The position numbers and the translations under genes were made by a program. Below the pieces are notes generated by a model that was given only the letters and a program-made list of their open reading frames with translations, searched no databases and was not told the origin of the DNA. From Solenopsis invicta (taxonomy: Eukaryota > Arthropoda > Insecta > Hymenoptera > Formicidae), in assembly GCF_016802725.1 (NCBI RefSeq), contig NC_052672.1, forward strand, positions 4,709,249 to 4,773,248: DNA of 64,000 nt, in the 5' to 3' direction. Shown one piece after another: positions 1 to 10,600 of the stretch; the stretch's first letter is position 1; each line of letters begins with the position of its first letter.

Positions 1-141
1 AAAATGTGTCCATTAACATCTAGCGTTTTCCATATGAATTTGTATGTAATAATCTAATATTTATTATATATTTTTTTAATAAACTGCATATTACAAACAT
101 GATAAAACATGACAAACGATATTAACAATTAAACAACTTAC

Positions 142-211
142 TTTCAAAATTTTTAATGAGATTTTCCAGCTTCAAATCTTTTAATATTTTTCGAGTCTCT
201 TCATTAGCCAT
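142..211 (-). CDS. First coding exon of a SAM-like small protein (partial, runs off left edge)
   Basis: An ATG at 209-211 opens a frame starting MANEETRKILKDLKLENLIK and continuing NFE to a consensus donor (GTAAGT) after base 142. The leucine-rich amphipathic pattern resembles the first helix of a sterile alpha motif (SAM) domain; that assignment is inference from about 24 residues. An in-frame ATG also exists at 227-229. An acceptor-like TAG at 222-224 would place the exon start at 221 and leave the 209-211 ATG as the initiator. A strong donor at 634-635 downstream of a GC-richer stretch (about 636-800) looks like a 5' UTR exon of the same gene. The remaining exons lie outside the window. 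The exon is reasonably supported by its splice sites, but function is not established. Confidence 0.45.
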
Positions 212-635
212 GTTATAGAACCTATTCATAATATAATAATATAATTACAAAAATGAGAATTTTGAGATTGATTCGTTGATCGTTGATTTGTATTGCTGAG
301 TCAACATATTGTAAAATTCAAGAACAGTAGTTTCCTTGACGTTTACATGTAATAAATTCGAATGTAATAAAGAATGTAATAAATTCGAAATGCAATCATA
401 AATATATGTATGTTAAATTGCTCAAGTCACACTACGTTTCTAAATTTACGAAATAACAAGTCCACAAAAAGTATAACAATGGCCACGAAAGCATCGAAAT
501 TGCGAACAAAAATGTCTATCTATGCTAGCAGCCTGTCCCGACAAAAACGTATCAAGGGTCTATATGAAATATAATCAAGACGCATTAGGATTGAATGTTA
601 CTCGAATCGTAAATGTATGACTTTAATGTACTTAC

Positions 636-830
636 AGCAAAATAACGAATCTAAAATACAGGAAAGTGGACTCCAAATGATGAAGTAGCACGCGGTCGCG
701 GCACCACAAGGCACACAGAACACAGAATTACAATCATGGACACGAAACACTCGTCGCGCGTGACAGCGTTTGTCTTTTGTCGCTCGCTATGTCTTAAGGA
801 TCGTACACACTAGCGCGACGTGCGACATGT
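636..830 (-). promoter_or_regulatory. Candidate promoter / 5' UTR exon of the left-edge gene
   Basis: This block is more GC- and CpG-rich than its surroundings (around 690-830). On the minus strand it ends in a consensus GTAAGT donor just below base 636. It sits 425 bp upstream of the SAM-like first coding exon, an arrangement typical of an insect 5' UTR exon plus promoter. No TATA box was recognised and the transcription start is unknown. Confidence 0.3.
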
Positions 831-859
831 TGCGCATGGCAATATGCGATAGACGATAT

Positions 860-1689
860 CCAGTGATTGCACTGGTAAAGACCGTTCCGTTTAAAAAGAA
901 TAAATTGATCAATCAAAGTTGATTATGAGGAAACTAATCAATTATGATTATTCTCCTTAATTAGTCATTTTTTTTAAACTAAAAGACAAAATTACTATAT
1001 TTTAATAAATATTTATTTGAGTACTACTAAATGTTTAATAATACTGTTAAATGTAAATATATTTATTTAGTATACTTAAGAACCATTAATTTTATTTTAT
1101 TAATTTTTTATTGAATAATACTAATGTATCACGCAAATGAATTTTTCAAATATCTTTTTTTTTGTGTAGAATGCGAAATTATTATCATTAGTCGGCATAG
1201 TGTATCGTATCCAAAAATGTGTTTTTTATGGCCAATGAAGTGTAGACACATAATTCAAATAAATATTTTTTTGTTTCAAATTAAAGATATTAACTACATT
1301 CGATTTCTTAATTTAAAAGATATTAAATTTACTAAAGTAATAAATAATTTCTTTGTTTTTGGCTATTTGTTTTTTGAAAAAAACAAATTTTCTTCATTTT
1401 AATAAATATTTTTTTTTTTTTAAATAAATATTTTCTTATTTTTAAATATTTCATATTTGATTTTAAAAATAATGATATGCTTTTTAATTCAAAGAATAAT
1501 TTCATAGATGAAATGTAACGCTTTTCTAAATAAAATAAATATTTATTTAAGTCAAAACATTTAATTTCAATGTAATGTATTTATTTAATCAAAAAAAATT
1601 TTTTTCTCAGTGTATCTTCGGTTACGTGAATAGTCATTTCTAATGTATTTTCACCCACTGAATTCATTGTCTGAAGTTGGCTACACATA
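860..1689. other. AT-rich intergenic DNA, no gene recognised
   Basis: Very AT-rich sequence with poly-A/T runs. A weak inverted pair lies at about 889-980 (GTTTAAAAAGAATAA against a matching end near TTTTTTTTAAAC), possibly a decayed hairpin element. The 92-codon open frame at 1124-1402 is low-complexity and shows no domain or splice context. Confidence 0.4.
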
Positions 1690-2205
1690 ATTTTGACAAA
1701 AACGAAATCCGAAAAGTAAAAAACGATAACTTCCAGGGTCTTTGTGTCATAGTGCTGGCATCACTTTTTTTCCAAATTTTGTTAGTGCCATGCGAAAGTA
1801 TCAACTTTTAGCTTGAACTTGCATTTTGTGCCATATCTATTTTTCGTTTGATGCAACTAAAATGAGGAACACTGATCGCGTGCGATCAATATGAATATGC
1901 CCATCAAAATTAGTTTTTTGGAATTTTAATTGTTCCTTATTGAAAAAAATCTGACACGTCAAAGATATTGTAAATTACATAAATTATGTTATCATGCACA
2001 TATGATCAGTATCTCTTATTTTAGCTGTATCTCGAAAACAAAAAATCAAATCAAAATAGGATAAATCCATGTTAAAGTTAAAAGTTGATACTTTTATATG
2101 GCATTAACAAATTTGGAATAAATTTGATGCCGATGCTGGACTTTTAAAATTCTAAAAATCTTTGTTTTTACTTGTTTGACTTAATTTTTTTCAAAATTGT
2201 GACAT
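1690..2205. mobile_element. Inverted-repeat element (MITE-like), about 0.5 kb, degraded
   Basis: The two halves are imperfect reverse complements. The segment around 1755-1830 (GGCATCAC...TTTTGTTAGTGCCAT...AAAGTATCAAC) pairs with about 2075-2145 (GTTGATACTTTTATATGGCATTAAC...GATGCC). The outer ends (CACATAATTTTGAC and CAAAATTGTGACATA) also pair. There is no coding capacity, and no target duplication could be fixed. Confidence 0.55.
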
Positions 2206-4166
2206 AATAGCTAAGTTTAGAATCTAAACTTTAGATGATAAATTTGTATTCAACAGAAAATACATTAGAAATGATTATTCATACTCTTATAACAAACTTT
2301 AGTAGGTTTGTGCTATTACTTCTAATAGTATATGATTTATCTTGTCTAGTGCAAAATATAACAATATCAAGCTATATATTTTTTTGTTATTATTTCATAT
2401 TTTCTTTAAATACTTTGAAATGCTTTGATTTTCCTGTATCTAACAATCTGTTTGTACTCGTTAAAAAAATAGTTACACTTACAAGTTCAATTTGTTGAAG
2501 AGTGCATGATTTATTTTGTTCAGTATTGTATAAGTAAAATTAGTAATTGTTATGTATAAGCAAGATTATAATTTTATGCAACAATGATTGTTAAATAGAA
2601 TATATTAGTTTTGATAATAATATTTGATATTGTTAATCAATTAAAAAATAAAATAAACCAAACATTAAAGTCAGAACGCTGTTCGTAATGTGTAAAGATA
2701 TTCAATATATTCATTTGATTCAACACATAATCGTTTAAGCTTTGTCTACTTTATTTTTTAATTGTTAATCACAGGGTCAGATACAATTCTCTTTTTTCTT
2801 GATATTGTTATTTCTGTATACTAATATCAGAATATTTATTATCGGGAAAAACTTGGAATTTTTAAGTATTTTATGTTTTATCCTTAAAATCATGGATTTT
2901 CATAGAATCTTATTGGTTCTTAAGGAAATTTTCTTTTAATTTAAATATTTTTTTTTTTAATATGTTTTTTTATAATTTTTCTTATTGCAAAATTTATTAC
3001 TAATAAATATGGCATATTCTCGTGTAATTCGTAAGATTTTATATATGTACATTTATACATTCATACATATAAAATAATTTAATAACAGTAGAAGATAATA
3101 TAGCGTTTTAAAAAAAATTGTTCAATCACCTTCCAAATTCCAATAAAGTGGTTTGTGTTATTGCGAATAGATTATTATATGCTTTTAATTTATATTGTTT
3201 TTTTTTAGTACTTTCTAAAATTTGAGAATTCAAAACATAAATGGTTTTTCTTTATACGATTAGAAAACATTAAAAGACATTATAATAAAATAATATTAAA
3301 ATTCTTTAATCGTATCTGGAATATAATTCTTAGAATATCTGGAAATTCTTAGGAAGTTTTTTTACAAAGTTTGAGTGAATACTCTGTAAACTTCATAAAA
3401 TGACGAATAAAATTTATGGTATTATTGGTTTAATCTGAAGGAAGCAGTATCGTTTTGCAGGATGATGTACCTCATAAATCTTCTCGTCACAAGAGGGTTA
3501 GTCACATTTTGCAAATTTCTCCATTGAAATAAAATTTATATTTTGCTAAAATGTTGCGTACTCCATTAGATCGAACAATCAGAAGGAATTTCGCAAAAGA
3601 AGAATTTGTCCCATGAATCATTGGAAAGAAAGGCCCTTCAGAAAACTGTGGAATCTAAAACTGAAGTGCCTTATACAGATTCTAGTACTTGTAAGCCTCT
3701 AATTGCTGCATTTCGAATGTACCAGTTTTAAAAAATAAAAACAAACTCCTTATATATGCACGCTATATGTACGTGTTGGTGCACTTGATTTTTTCGCGCT
3801 GGAACGCGCCCTGAGCGCCCATCACTATAAGTCACCTCGTGCAGACACTTTCATAATTACAATTGCTCATTAAATCACTTATTATAGAGTAGGGAATAAT
3901 TAAAATTAGAAAACAGTAGCTAATTAGAATAATTCGTGTAATATACATATTTCACAAAACTCGAAAAAGGTCTCGTTTACAAAATGAGACTAATAGTAAA
4001 TAACAGTAGCTTTATACTTCATGGATTCTAAGAATCGCGACGTGGCGTTACAAGTTCGCTTATTCACGCGAGGAAATCTTCGTTTCTCGACTCGCACGTA
4101 GACACTTTATTCTCAGAATGTAATACTTGATTCGAGGTACAAATTTTTCGAAGTTTAAATTGAAAT
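2206..4166. other. AT-rich intergenic DNA with one exon-like island
   Basis: Mostly AT-rich sequence without recognisable coding potential. The open frame at 2235-2498 is hydrophobic, phenylalanine/leucine/isoleucine-rich and typical of translated AT-rich DNA. An exon-like island at 3461-3709 is listed separately. Confidence 0.35.
3461..3709 (+). other. Exon-like island: two short open segments with splice signals
   Basis: An acceptor (TTTTGCAG) precedes 3461-3496, which reads DDVPHKSSRHKR and ends at a GTTAGT donor. About 85 bp later another acceptor (AACAATCAG) precedes about 3583-3695, open in two frames, ending near GTAAGC. Joining the two in frame gives a basic stretch with SSRHKR, KEFRKRRICP and NHWKERPF. 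No start or flanking exons were found, so this may be a gene relic, a real internal exon pair or chance. Confidence 0.2.
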
Positions 4167-4727
4167 TTAAGGCTCCTGAGTACTCGCCGCAGCTATATTG
4201 AAGTCGTGACGTCAGAAGCGAGAAATTACGTGAAATGACACGTAATTTTGTCCGACATGCCATTTGTAAATAAAGCCAATTTGGATAAAACAGACTAAGC
4301 AGATGGCTTTAAAACACTTCTAAATATCGGTCACGACTATCCTTTTTCCGCCTAACAGTCAGTAAATAGTTGTAAAAAGCATGTAAAGTGAAGCTATTGA
4401 AACAGGAAAACACATGGGCACGTAATTTTGTCCGATTCAGATTTTGTCTATTCAGATAGGAAAACACACGGATAGCTACTGAAAGGAGTGAAGAATGTAC
4501 TTTTAATAAAATTCAAAGAAACTTTACTCGCGGTCTATTTTTACAAATTTGATAAATACAAGACAAGTCATATTTTCACAATGAAACACATAATAACAAA
4601 ATGACATGCACGATAACATTTCATCGTCAATCTGTCACGTTTCACGTGTATTAGTTCTAATTTTGTCCGCGACGGAATGTCGCTACCGTCAACGCGAAGT
4701 TCTCGGCTGAGGAGTCAGGAGCCTTAA
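4167..4727 (+). mobile_element. TTAA-flanked MITE, copy 1
   Basis: The element is bounded by TTAA on both sides, with terminal inverted repeats GGCTCCTGA / TCAGGAGCC. Internally it carries GTGACGTC near the left end, ATGCCATTTGTAAATAAAG, AGGAAAACACA and ACATAATAACAAAATGACAT. TTAA target sites with short TIRs are typical of piggyBac-type non-autonomous elements; the superfamily is inferred because no transposase is present. Copies at 8162, 48706 and 61415 share the body. Confidence 0.75.
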
Positions 4728-4957
4728 CTTACATTAAAATTTCTTCACGGTCAATATTATTAGAATAATTTTAAATCCATATAAAAATTTGATTTAGAAT
4801 TTTACCGCAATTTTACTGCCACTATTATTCTAAGTCTGCATCAAAATTTAACACAAAGTTTTATAGTAATCATAGTAGAATTATCACTTGCTATACATGC
4901 ACTGGTCGAATCAAGAACCGAAAAATTACCTACTTTACTCGAAAATCGGCTTTTATA

Positions 4958-6004
4958 TACAGGGAATTAGGAAAAATTTGCCCGTGGTCTCGTGGATTGA
5001 TACAACAAATCAAACTGAGTGGAAAAGTCTTCTACCAAAAGTCTTCTCAAAACTTGCAACAGTTACTAAAGTAATAATTAGTAAAGTCGGCGAATAAGCG
5101 CATATTTTACCTACTTACTGCATGCGGAGACCGTCCGTCGGTCGCCAAGCCAGTGGCACTAGTGGTAGGCGGAGGTGAGGAGGAAGAAGCAGCAATGTCT
5201 ACCGGCCAACGAAGTAAGATTCGCGCTCTGAGTTGCTCGTTTCATCGTTCCCTCGCGGCGCCACCTGATACTGTCTAGGCAACATCGGTGTGAAGTTAGC
5301 GCCCAACTTTATAAAAAACAAAAATGATTAATACATATCGATTGTACTACATTTGTACTCGTTTGTACCACTTTTGTTTTCGTTTGTATCTCAAGGGCTA
5401 AAAAGTTATAAGGGGGTGAAAAAATGGCCAGCGCCAAACTAACAGATTTTTAAATTTCGTTTATGCCATTTGAAAGAGCATAGTTTGTACCCGTTTGTAC
5501 CTCTTTTGTTTTCGTTTGTACCTCAATGGGTTTGGAGATACAGTAAAACTGAAAAGCGCTGTATTTCCGAACCCCTTAAGGTACAAACAAAAACAAAAAA
5601 GTACAAACGGGTACAAACGATGCTCTTTTGAATGGCATAAACAAAATTTAAAAATCTTTTGGTTGGGCGCTGGCCATTTTTTCACCCCCTTATAACTTTT
5701 TACTCCGTGAAGTACAAACAAAAACAAAAGTACAAATGAGTACAAACAAAGTACAATCTATATGTATTAAGCATTTTTGTTTTTTATAAAGTTGAGCGCT
5801 AATTTCACACCAGTCTAGGCGACCGCTGGGCGCCCATCTTCGTGCGCTGTTGATAAGAAAAGTATGCGCTCATTCGCCGACTTTACTAATTTTTATCTCG
5901 GTAACTATTGCAAATTTTAAAAAATGGTAGAATACTCTTCGGTTTAGTTTGATTTGCTCTATCAACCCACGAGACCACGGACGATCTTTTTTAGACACCC
6001 TGTA
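4958..6004. mobile_element. TA-flanked inverted-repeat MITE, about 1.05 kb
   Basis: The terminal repeats begin TACAGGG. The left inner part GTGGTCTCGTGGATTGAT pairs with ATCAACCCACGAGACCAC on the right. Homology between arms extends past ACTTTACTAA / TTAGTAAAGTC to about 150 bp. TA dinucleotides flank both ends, as in Tc1/mariner-type insertions. The open frame at 4888-5097 is read through the left arm and is not a gene. A second palindromic element (5281-5812) is inserted inside. Confidence 0.75.
5281..5812. mobile_element. Palindromic element nested in the 4958-6004 MITE, 8-bp duplication
   Basis: Left half GGTGTGAAGTTAGCGC...ACTTTATAAAAAACAAAAATG is mirrored by the right half CATTTTTGTTTTTTATAAAG...GCGCTAATTTCACACC, centred near 5550. 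Inside, a motif GTTTGTACC recurs on both arms. The octamer GTCTAGGC lies immediately outside both ends (5273-5280 and 5813-5820), which fits an 8-bp target duplication as made by hAT transposases. Open frames at 5461-5745 and 5495-5695 simply read the two strands of the palindrome. Confidence 0.7.
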
Positions 6005-6213
6005 TAATCAATTTGGCGACTACGCCATGCGAGAGGTTGCTATATCGTATTCCTCTAGATTTACTTTGCTTGTACATTAGTATCTGTATTAAGCGCTCAT
6101 ATAGTACAAATCACGTGTTGTACAATATCAAGACAATTATTTGTTAGATTTTATATTTCAACAATAAATTATAATGCATCGAGATGTGCAATTTACATTT
6201 ACAATTACACAGG

Positions 6214-6711
6214 CACACAAAAAAACAAAAGTGTCATGTTCAAGAGACTACATCTATGTACCCCTATGTATTTTGACGCCCTGAAACCGAATATGACCTC
6301 AGAATTGCTCCATCAAATCAAAATTTTTTTTTACACTAAAAAAATTGCCAATATTTCTTAAAATTACACTATTCAACCCAGTAAAAAAAATCCTGAACTG
6401 ATGGCGCAATTCTGAAGTTATATTCGGTTACAGAGCCTCAAAAAACACAGAAATACAAAAGTGTCATGTCCGAGAGACTACACCTATGTATCTCTATATA
6501 TTTTGACTGATTTCAGAATTGCTCCATCAAGTCAGGATTTTTTTTACCGAATTTAATAGTGTGTAATTTTAAGGAACGTTTAGCAATTTTTTGAGTGTAA
6601 AAAAATCTTGATCTGATGGAACAATTCTAAGCTCATATTCAGTTTCAGAGCCTCAAAACACATAAAAATATATAGGTTTAATCTCTCGGACATGACACTT
6701 TTTTTTGTGTG
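6214..6711. mobile_element. Inverted-repeat MITE, about 0.5 kb
   Basis: Ends CACACAAAAAAACAAAAGTG and CACTTTTTTTTGTGTG are reverse complements, followed inward by GTCATG and AGAGAC / GTCTCT-like sequence. Inner copies of the motif GTGTCATGTCCGAGAGAC (about 6459) show that the element is built of partly repeated modules. It is non-coding, and no target duplication is clear. Confidence 0.6.
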
Positions 6712-7615
6712 GCTCTACATAGCTACACACGCATATACCACGCATAAGCCCCACCGCCACGTCAAAGCGGTTCCTCACGGTGGAAGCTTAATTAGCCCAC
6801 TGAATAATGCCGGACGTAGCAACATCTTTACTACCGTACGTTTCTATTATTGACAAAAAAAAAAACCCTATTCTCATCCTCCGGCAATGCGTTAAGAGAA
6901 TCGTACTATAATTAACGCGTTTGATACATCAAATAGTGTGTAAAAAAAATAACAATAAAAATGTACTGTCCTGAGACAAAGAGAGAGATGGATTGTAAAA
7001 TTTATTGGTTGACCGACCAAGTCCACTTGCGGGATTTTAATCTTCTTGTGCGAGGCTCGCTGCCAACGGCTCTCACTTCCAAACTTCTTAATAACGGGCC
7101 AATCGTCAAGATGCTTATTGCTGATTTACTTTCTTGCATTTGGACAAACCTCGGAGAATCATTTGATCTCGATAATAAAAAGCCGTTCAACGGTTACATA
7201 GAATGTCTGGTGAATCTTTCATCTCATCCTCTGTCCACTTATTTTGATATTCGTGTTCGACCAGAATCGCGTCCAATCGGAAAATGCTATCGTGTTCGAT
7301 CGTTAATATGCGCAATCGGGCCTCTGCACTTGTTTCTCTCCTCTATTCAATTTGTGGTACCGCTAATCAAGGAACCATCTCTTCCAGATTAACTCCTGGA
7401 ATAGTCCATCTGTTTTCCTATTTGAATTGTTACTCTTTCTTATCGTTATTCTCTTTCTCTCTCTCTCCGATCTCAAATTCTTAATATGACTAAATATCTA
7501 CTTCTTTTTAAAAAATAAGTCGTGTAAATAAAATAAAAAATACTACTAATCACACTTTTCCTGACCGTATAAGTGAACAATCATGTTAGGTTGCATGTTG
7601 ATTTTATTTGATATC
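6712..7615. other. Downstream flank of the receptor gene; unexplained 143-codon open frame
   Basis: This region is more balanced in base composition than its surroundings at 6960-7400, where a plus-strand frame of 143 codons starts at 6961. The protein has no recognisable domain, no splice or promoter context was seen, and the opposite strand is also partly open (7002-7190). I do not recognise it; it may be a repeat relic. The stretch 7393-7615 should contain the 3' UTR of the minus-strand receptor gene. Confidence 0.3.
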
Positions 7616-10600
7616 TTATAATCCCAATCGTCTGCGAATTGCTTGATACACGCTTTTTTTCAAAACGAAAAGAATGAAAATCAGTAAACCTTGAATACTA
7701 TCATAGACAGTGTTGATGTAGTAAAACACTAGCATTGCCCAGTGTTTGTAACCTAAATATTTATAAAGCAAGTAATTTACTGTCTGACAAATGCAGATCA
7801 TTCCCATAATGGTAAACAGCTTGATGTTTATGATGAACCTATTGAAAAATAATATAAATGCAATAGATTAAAAACTAATATAAATACAATCCTTTTAAGG
7901 AATAAAATTTGAAATAAAATAAACGATATATTAAGGTATTACTCATAAATATAGATAAAATCCTAACATATAATATACGAACATATAATATACGAATATT
8001 CTATTTTTATACAGATTATGTGAATAATATCTATAATATGCTCAGGATATTTTTATAACATCTATAGATTATTATTTTTCGGATGTTGCTAAAATATACT
8101 AAACATAAATATACTTTGCTACTTATACTTGTTTTTTAATAAAAATTTTGTCAAATTTAATTTAAGGCTCCTGATTCCTTAGCCAAGAACTCCGCGTTGA
8201 TGATAGCGACATTTCGTCGCAGACAAAATTAGAACTAATAGACATGACAGATTGACGATGAAATGTTATCGTGCGTGTCATTTTGTTATTATGTGCTTTA
8301 TTGTGAAAATATGACTTGTCTCGTATTTACCAAATTCGTAAAAATGGGCCACGAGTAAAATTTCTTTGAATTTGATACATAAAAGCACATTTTTCACTCC
8401 TTTCAATAGCTATCCATGTGTTTTCCTATCTAAATAGACGTCACTGTACGTGCTTTTCACGACTATTTACTAACTGTTAGCCGAAAAAAGGATAGTCTTG
8501 ACCCATTTTTACAAATGTTTTAAAGTCATCTGATTAGTCTGTTTTATTCAAATTGTCTTTATTTACAAATGGCATGTCGGAAACTTTAGCTTAACCGTGT
8601 GTTTTCTTGCTTGAATAGTTTTACTTTAAATGCTTTTTACGACTATTTACTAACTGTTAGGCGAAAAAAGAATAGTCTTGATCCATTTTTACAGGTGTTT
8701 TACAAGCCATTTGATTAGTCTGTTTTATCAAATTGGCTTTATTTAGAAATGGCACGCCGGACAAAATTACGTGTCACTTCAGGCAACTTCACGCTTTTGA
8801 CGACACGATTTCAATATGACCGCGGTGAGAAGTCAGAAGCCTTAATTATTATATCATATTGACATTTTTCTAGTTGTATTCTTATTTAAATGGATAACAG
8901 AAAAGTTATTCCATATGCTATATTCCATATGCGCATTTGTAAAAATCAATAAAAAAGCTATAATTTTATACATGTATATATAAAAAATATCCTAATTAAA
9001 TATGCTTTATTTTTTTCACATATATTAACATAATTTAGCAATAATGTGCTTGAAAATTTCTGAAAGAAAATTTCTCTCCAGTTGGCGGATAGGAGAATAT
9101 GTGGAGGGATTCGGGGTGCCCCGAGGGTAAAATCCTGTGTGGAATTAGAGTCCCTCCGGATAGCGGTGGCTATAACTGGCCCCACAAATATAAAACCTTG
9201 TGTGGAGCTAGAAAGGCCGCCGCCGCGGTTCAGTTCCCTAAGCCAAGCTGGAAGCTAACGTGACTGCATGGCACTAAGACTAGTACTATTCTAAACCCAA
9301 TAATTATGTTCTAAACATCTACAGCAGATTACTATTCTCGAAGTTTTAATTGTTTATAACTTTTAAATTAAAGATGTGCAAACAAAAAATCGACTTGATT
9401 CAAAATATGCAAATAAAAATCTATCGATTAAGTCTGTTGGAATCTAATTTGCTCATAGTTGAAGAGCTAGTGTGAAATTGGCCTCCCCAAAATTGTTTTT
9501 TAAATAACTTATTTACTAGAAGTGCGCAAACAAAAATTCAAAGTGTGCATAAATGTGCAAACAATGAGCAATCAAATGAGCTAAAAAAAGTCACAGACGG
9601 ATCCTCAGTAATGAGCACCGCTTCCTAAATTTATTATTACGTTTTGTAGTTTACAATTACTTCTGAAAACAAAAAGAAAATTGATGTTTTAAAACTCAAG
9701 AAGCTCTTACCTCTTCCTATTGGAATGAAGTTTGCTTCTGGGATCCGTAATTGCATTTTTTATATCCGCTTTTACATTATTATAATATTTCGATGTGAGA
9801 GTAAAGAACACTATGTTGAGTATTAGCAAAATCGTCTCTGGTCCATAAGCAAAAATTAGTTCGCTGTAGGAATTCCAATTGTCTGTAACTTTTGATTAAA
9901 ATCGTAAAAAAATTTAATTAAACTATTTTAAAATTATCACAATATACATAAAAATTTGTAACATTAATATGACAACATTGTTCTTCTAGAAATTTGTATT
10001 ATTTAATTAAATTTTGTTTTAATAATTCATTTACTAATGAAAATTAATTTTATGTGCTTAGTTATGTAAATAAGAGGAGAAACTGCGAAATATAAATTGC
10101 AAAATATTAAATATAATAAATATAAATATAATATAAAATTTTATTTAAATTTATTCATTCTATATAAAATTAATTAATTTTTATCTTTTAAGTTAAAGTA
10201 ATGCCGGAGTGACTAACAAATTCACTCAACGTTGGTACTGACTGCTCCTTAAAAAAAAAAGTACGAATATATAATGTTTCAATAAACTGATTACTATTTC
10301 ATCAATTAACTGAATAGTAATCAATTACTAATATAGTAATCAGTTTGTCTATTTTCTATCTATCTATTTCCTGTGTAAATTATATAGTATTATCAAGAAG
10401 GCATGACGAAATAGCCAATACTACGCAAAGTCAGGTTTTGTTACAAGTTGATAATATTTTCAAGAATTCCGTTACTAGTATTGACTAATTTGACTTACAT
10501 CATCTCAGGAAAGTTATTGATTGTAAATAACTCACATGTTAACCAACATACAGAATTGTCAATATTGGGTTCCAAATAATCTGGCAATATATCTGTGTTA

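Noticed and set aside
5461..5745. Two overlapping tyrosine/phenylalanine-rich frames on opposite strands
   Set aside because: They read the two strands of the nested palindrome and are near mirror images of each other.
6961..7392. 143-codon plus-strand gene
   Set aside because: Has an ATG and normal composition, but no recognised domain, promoter or splice context and an overlapping antisense frame; kept only as an unexplained open frame.
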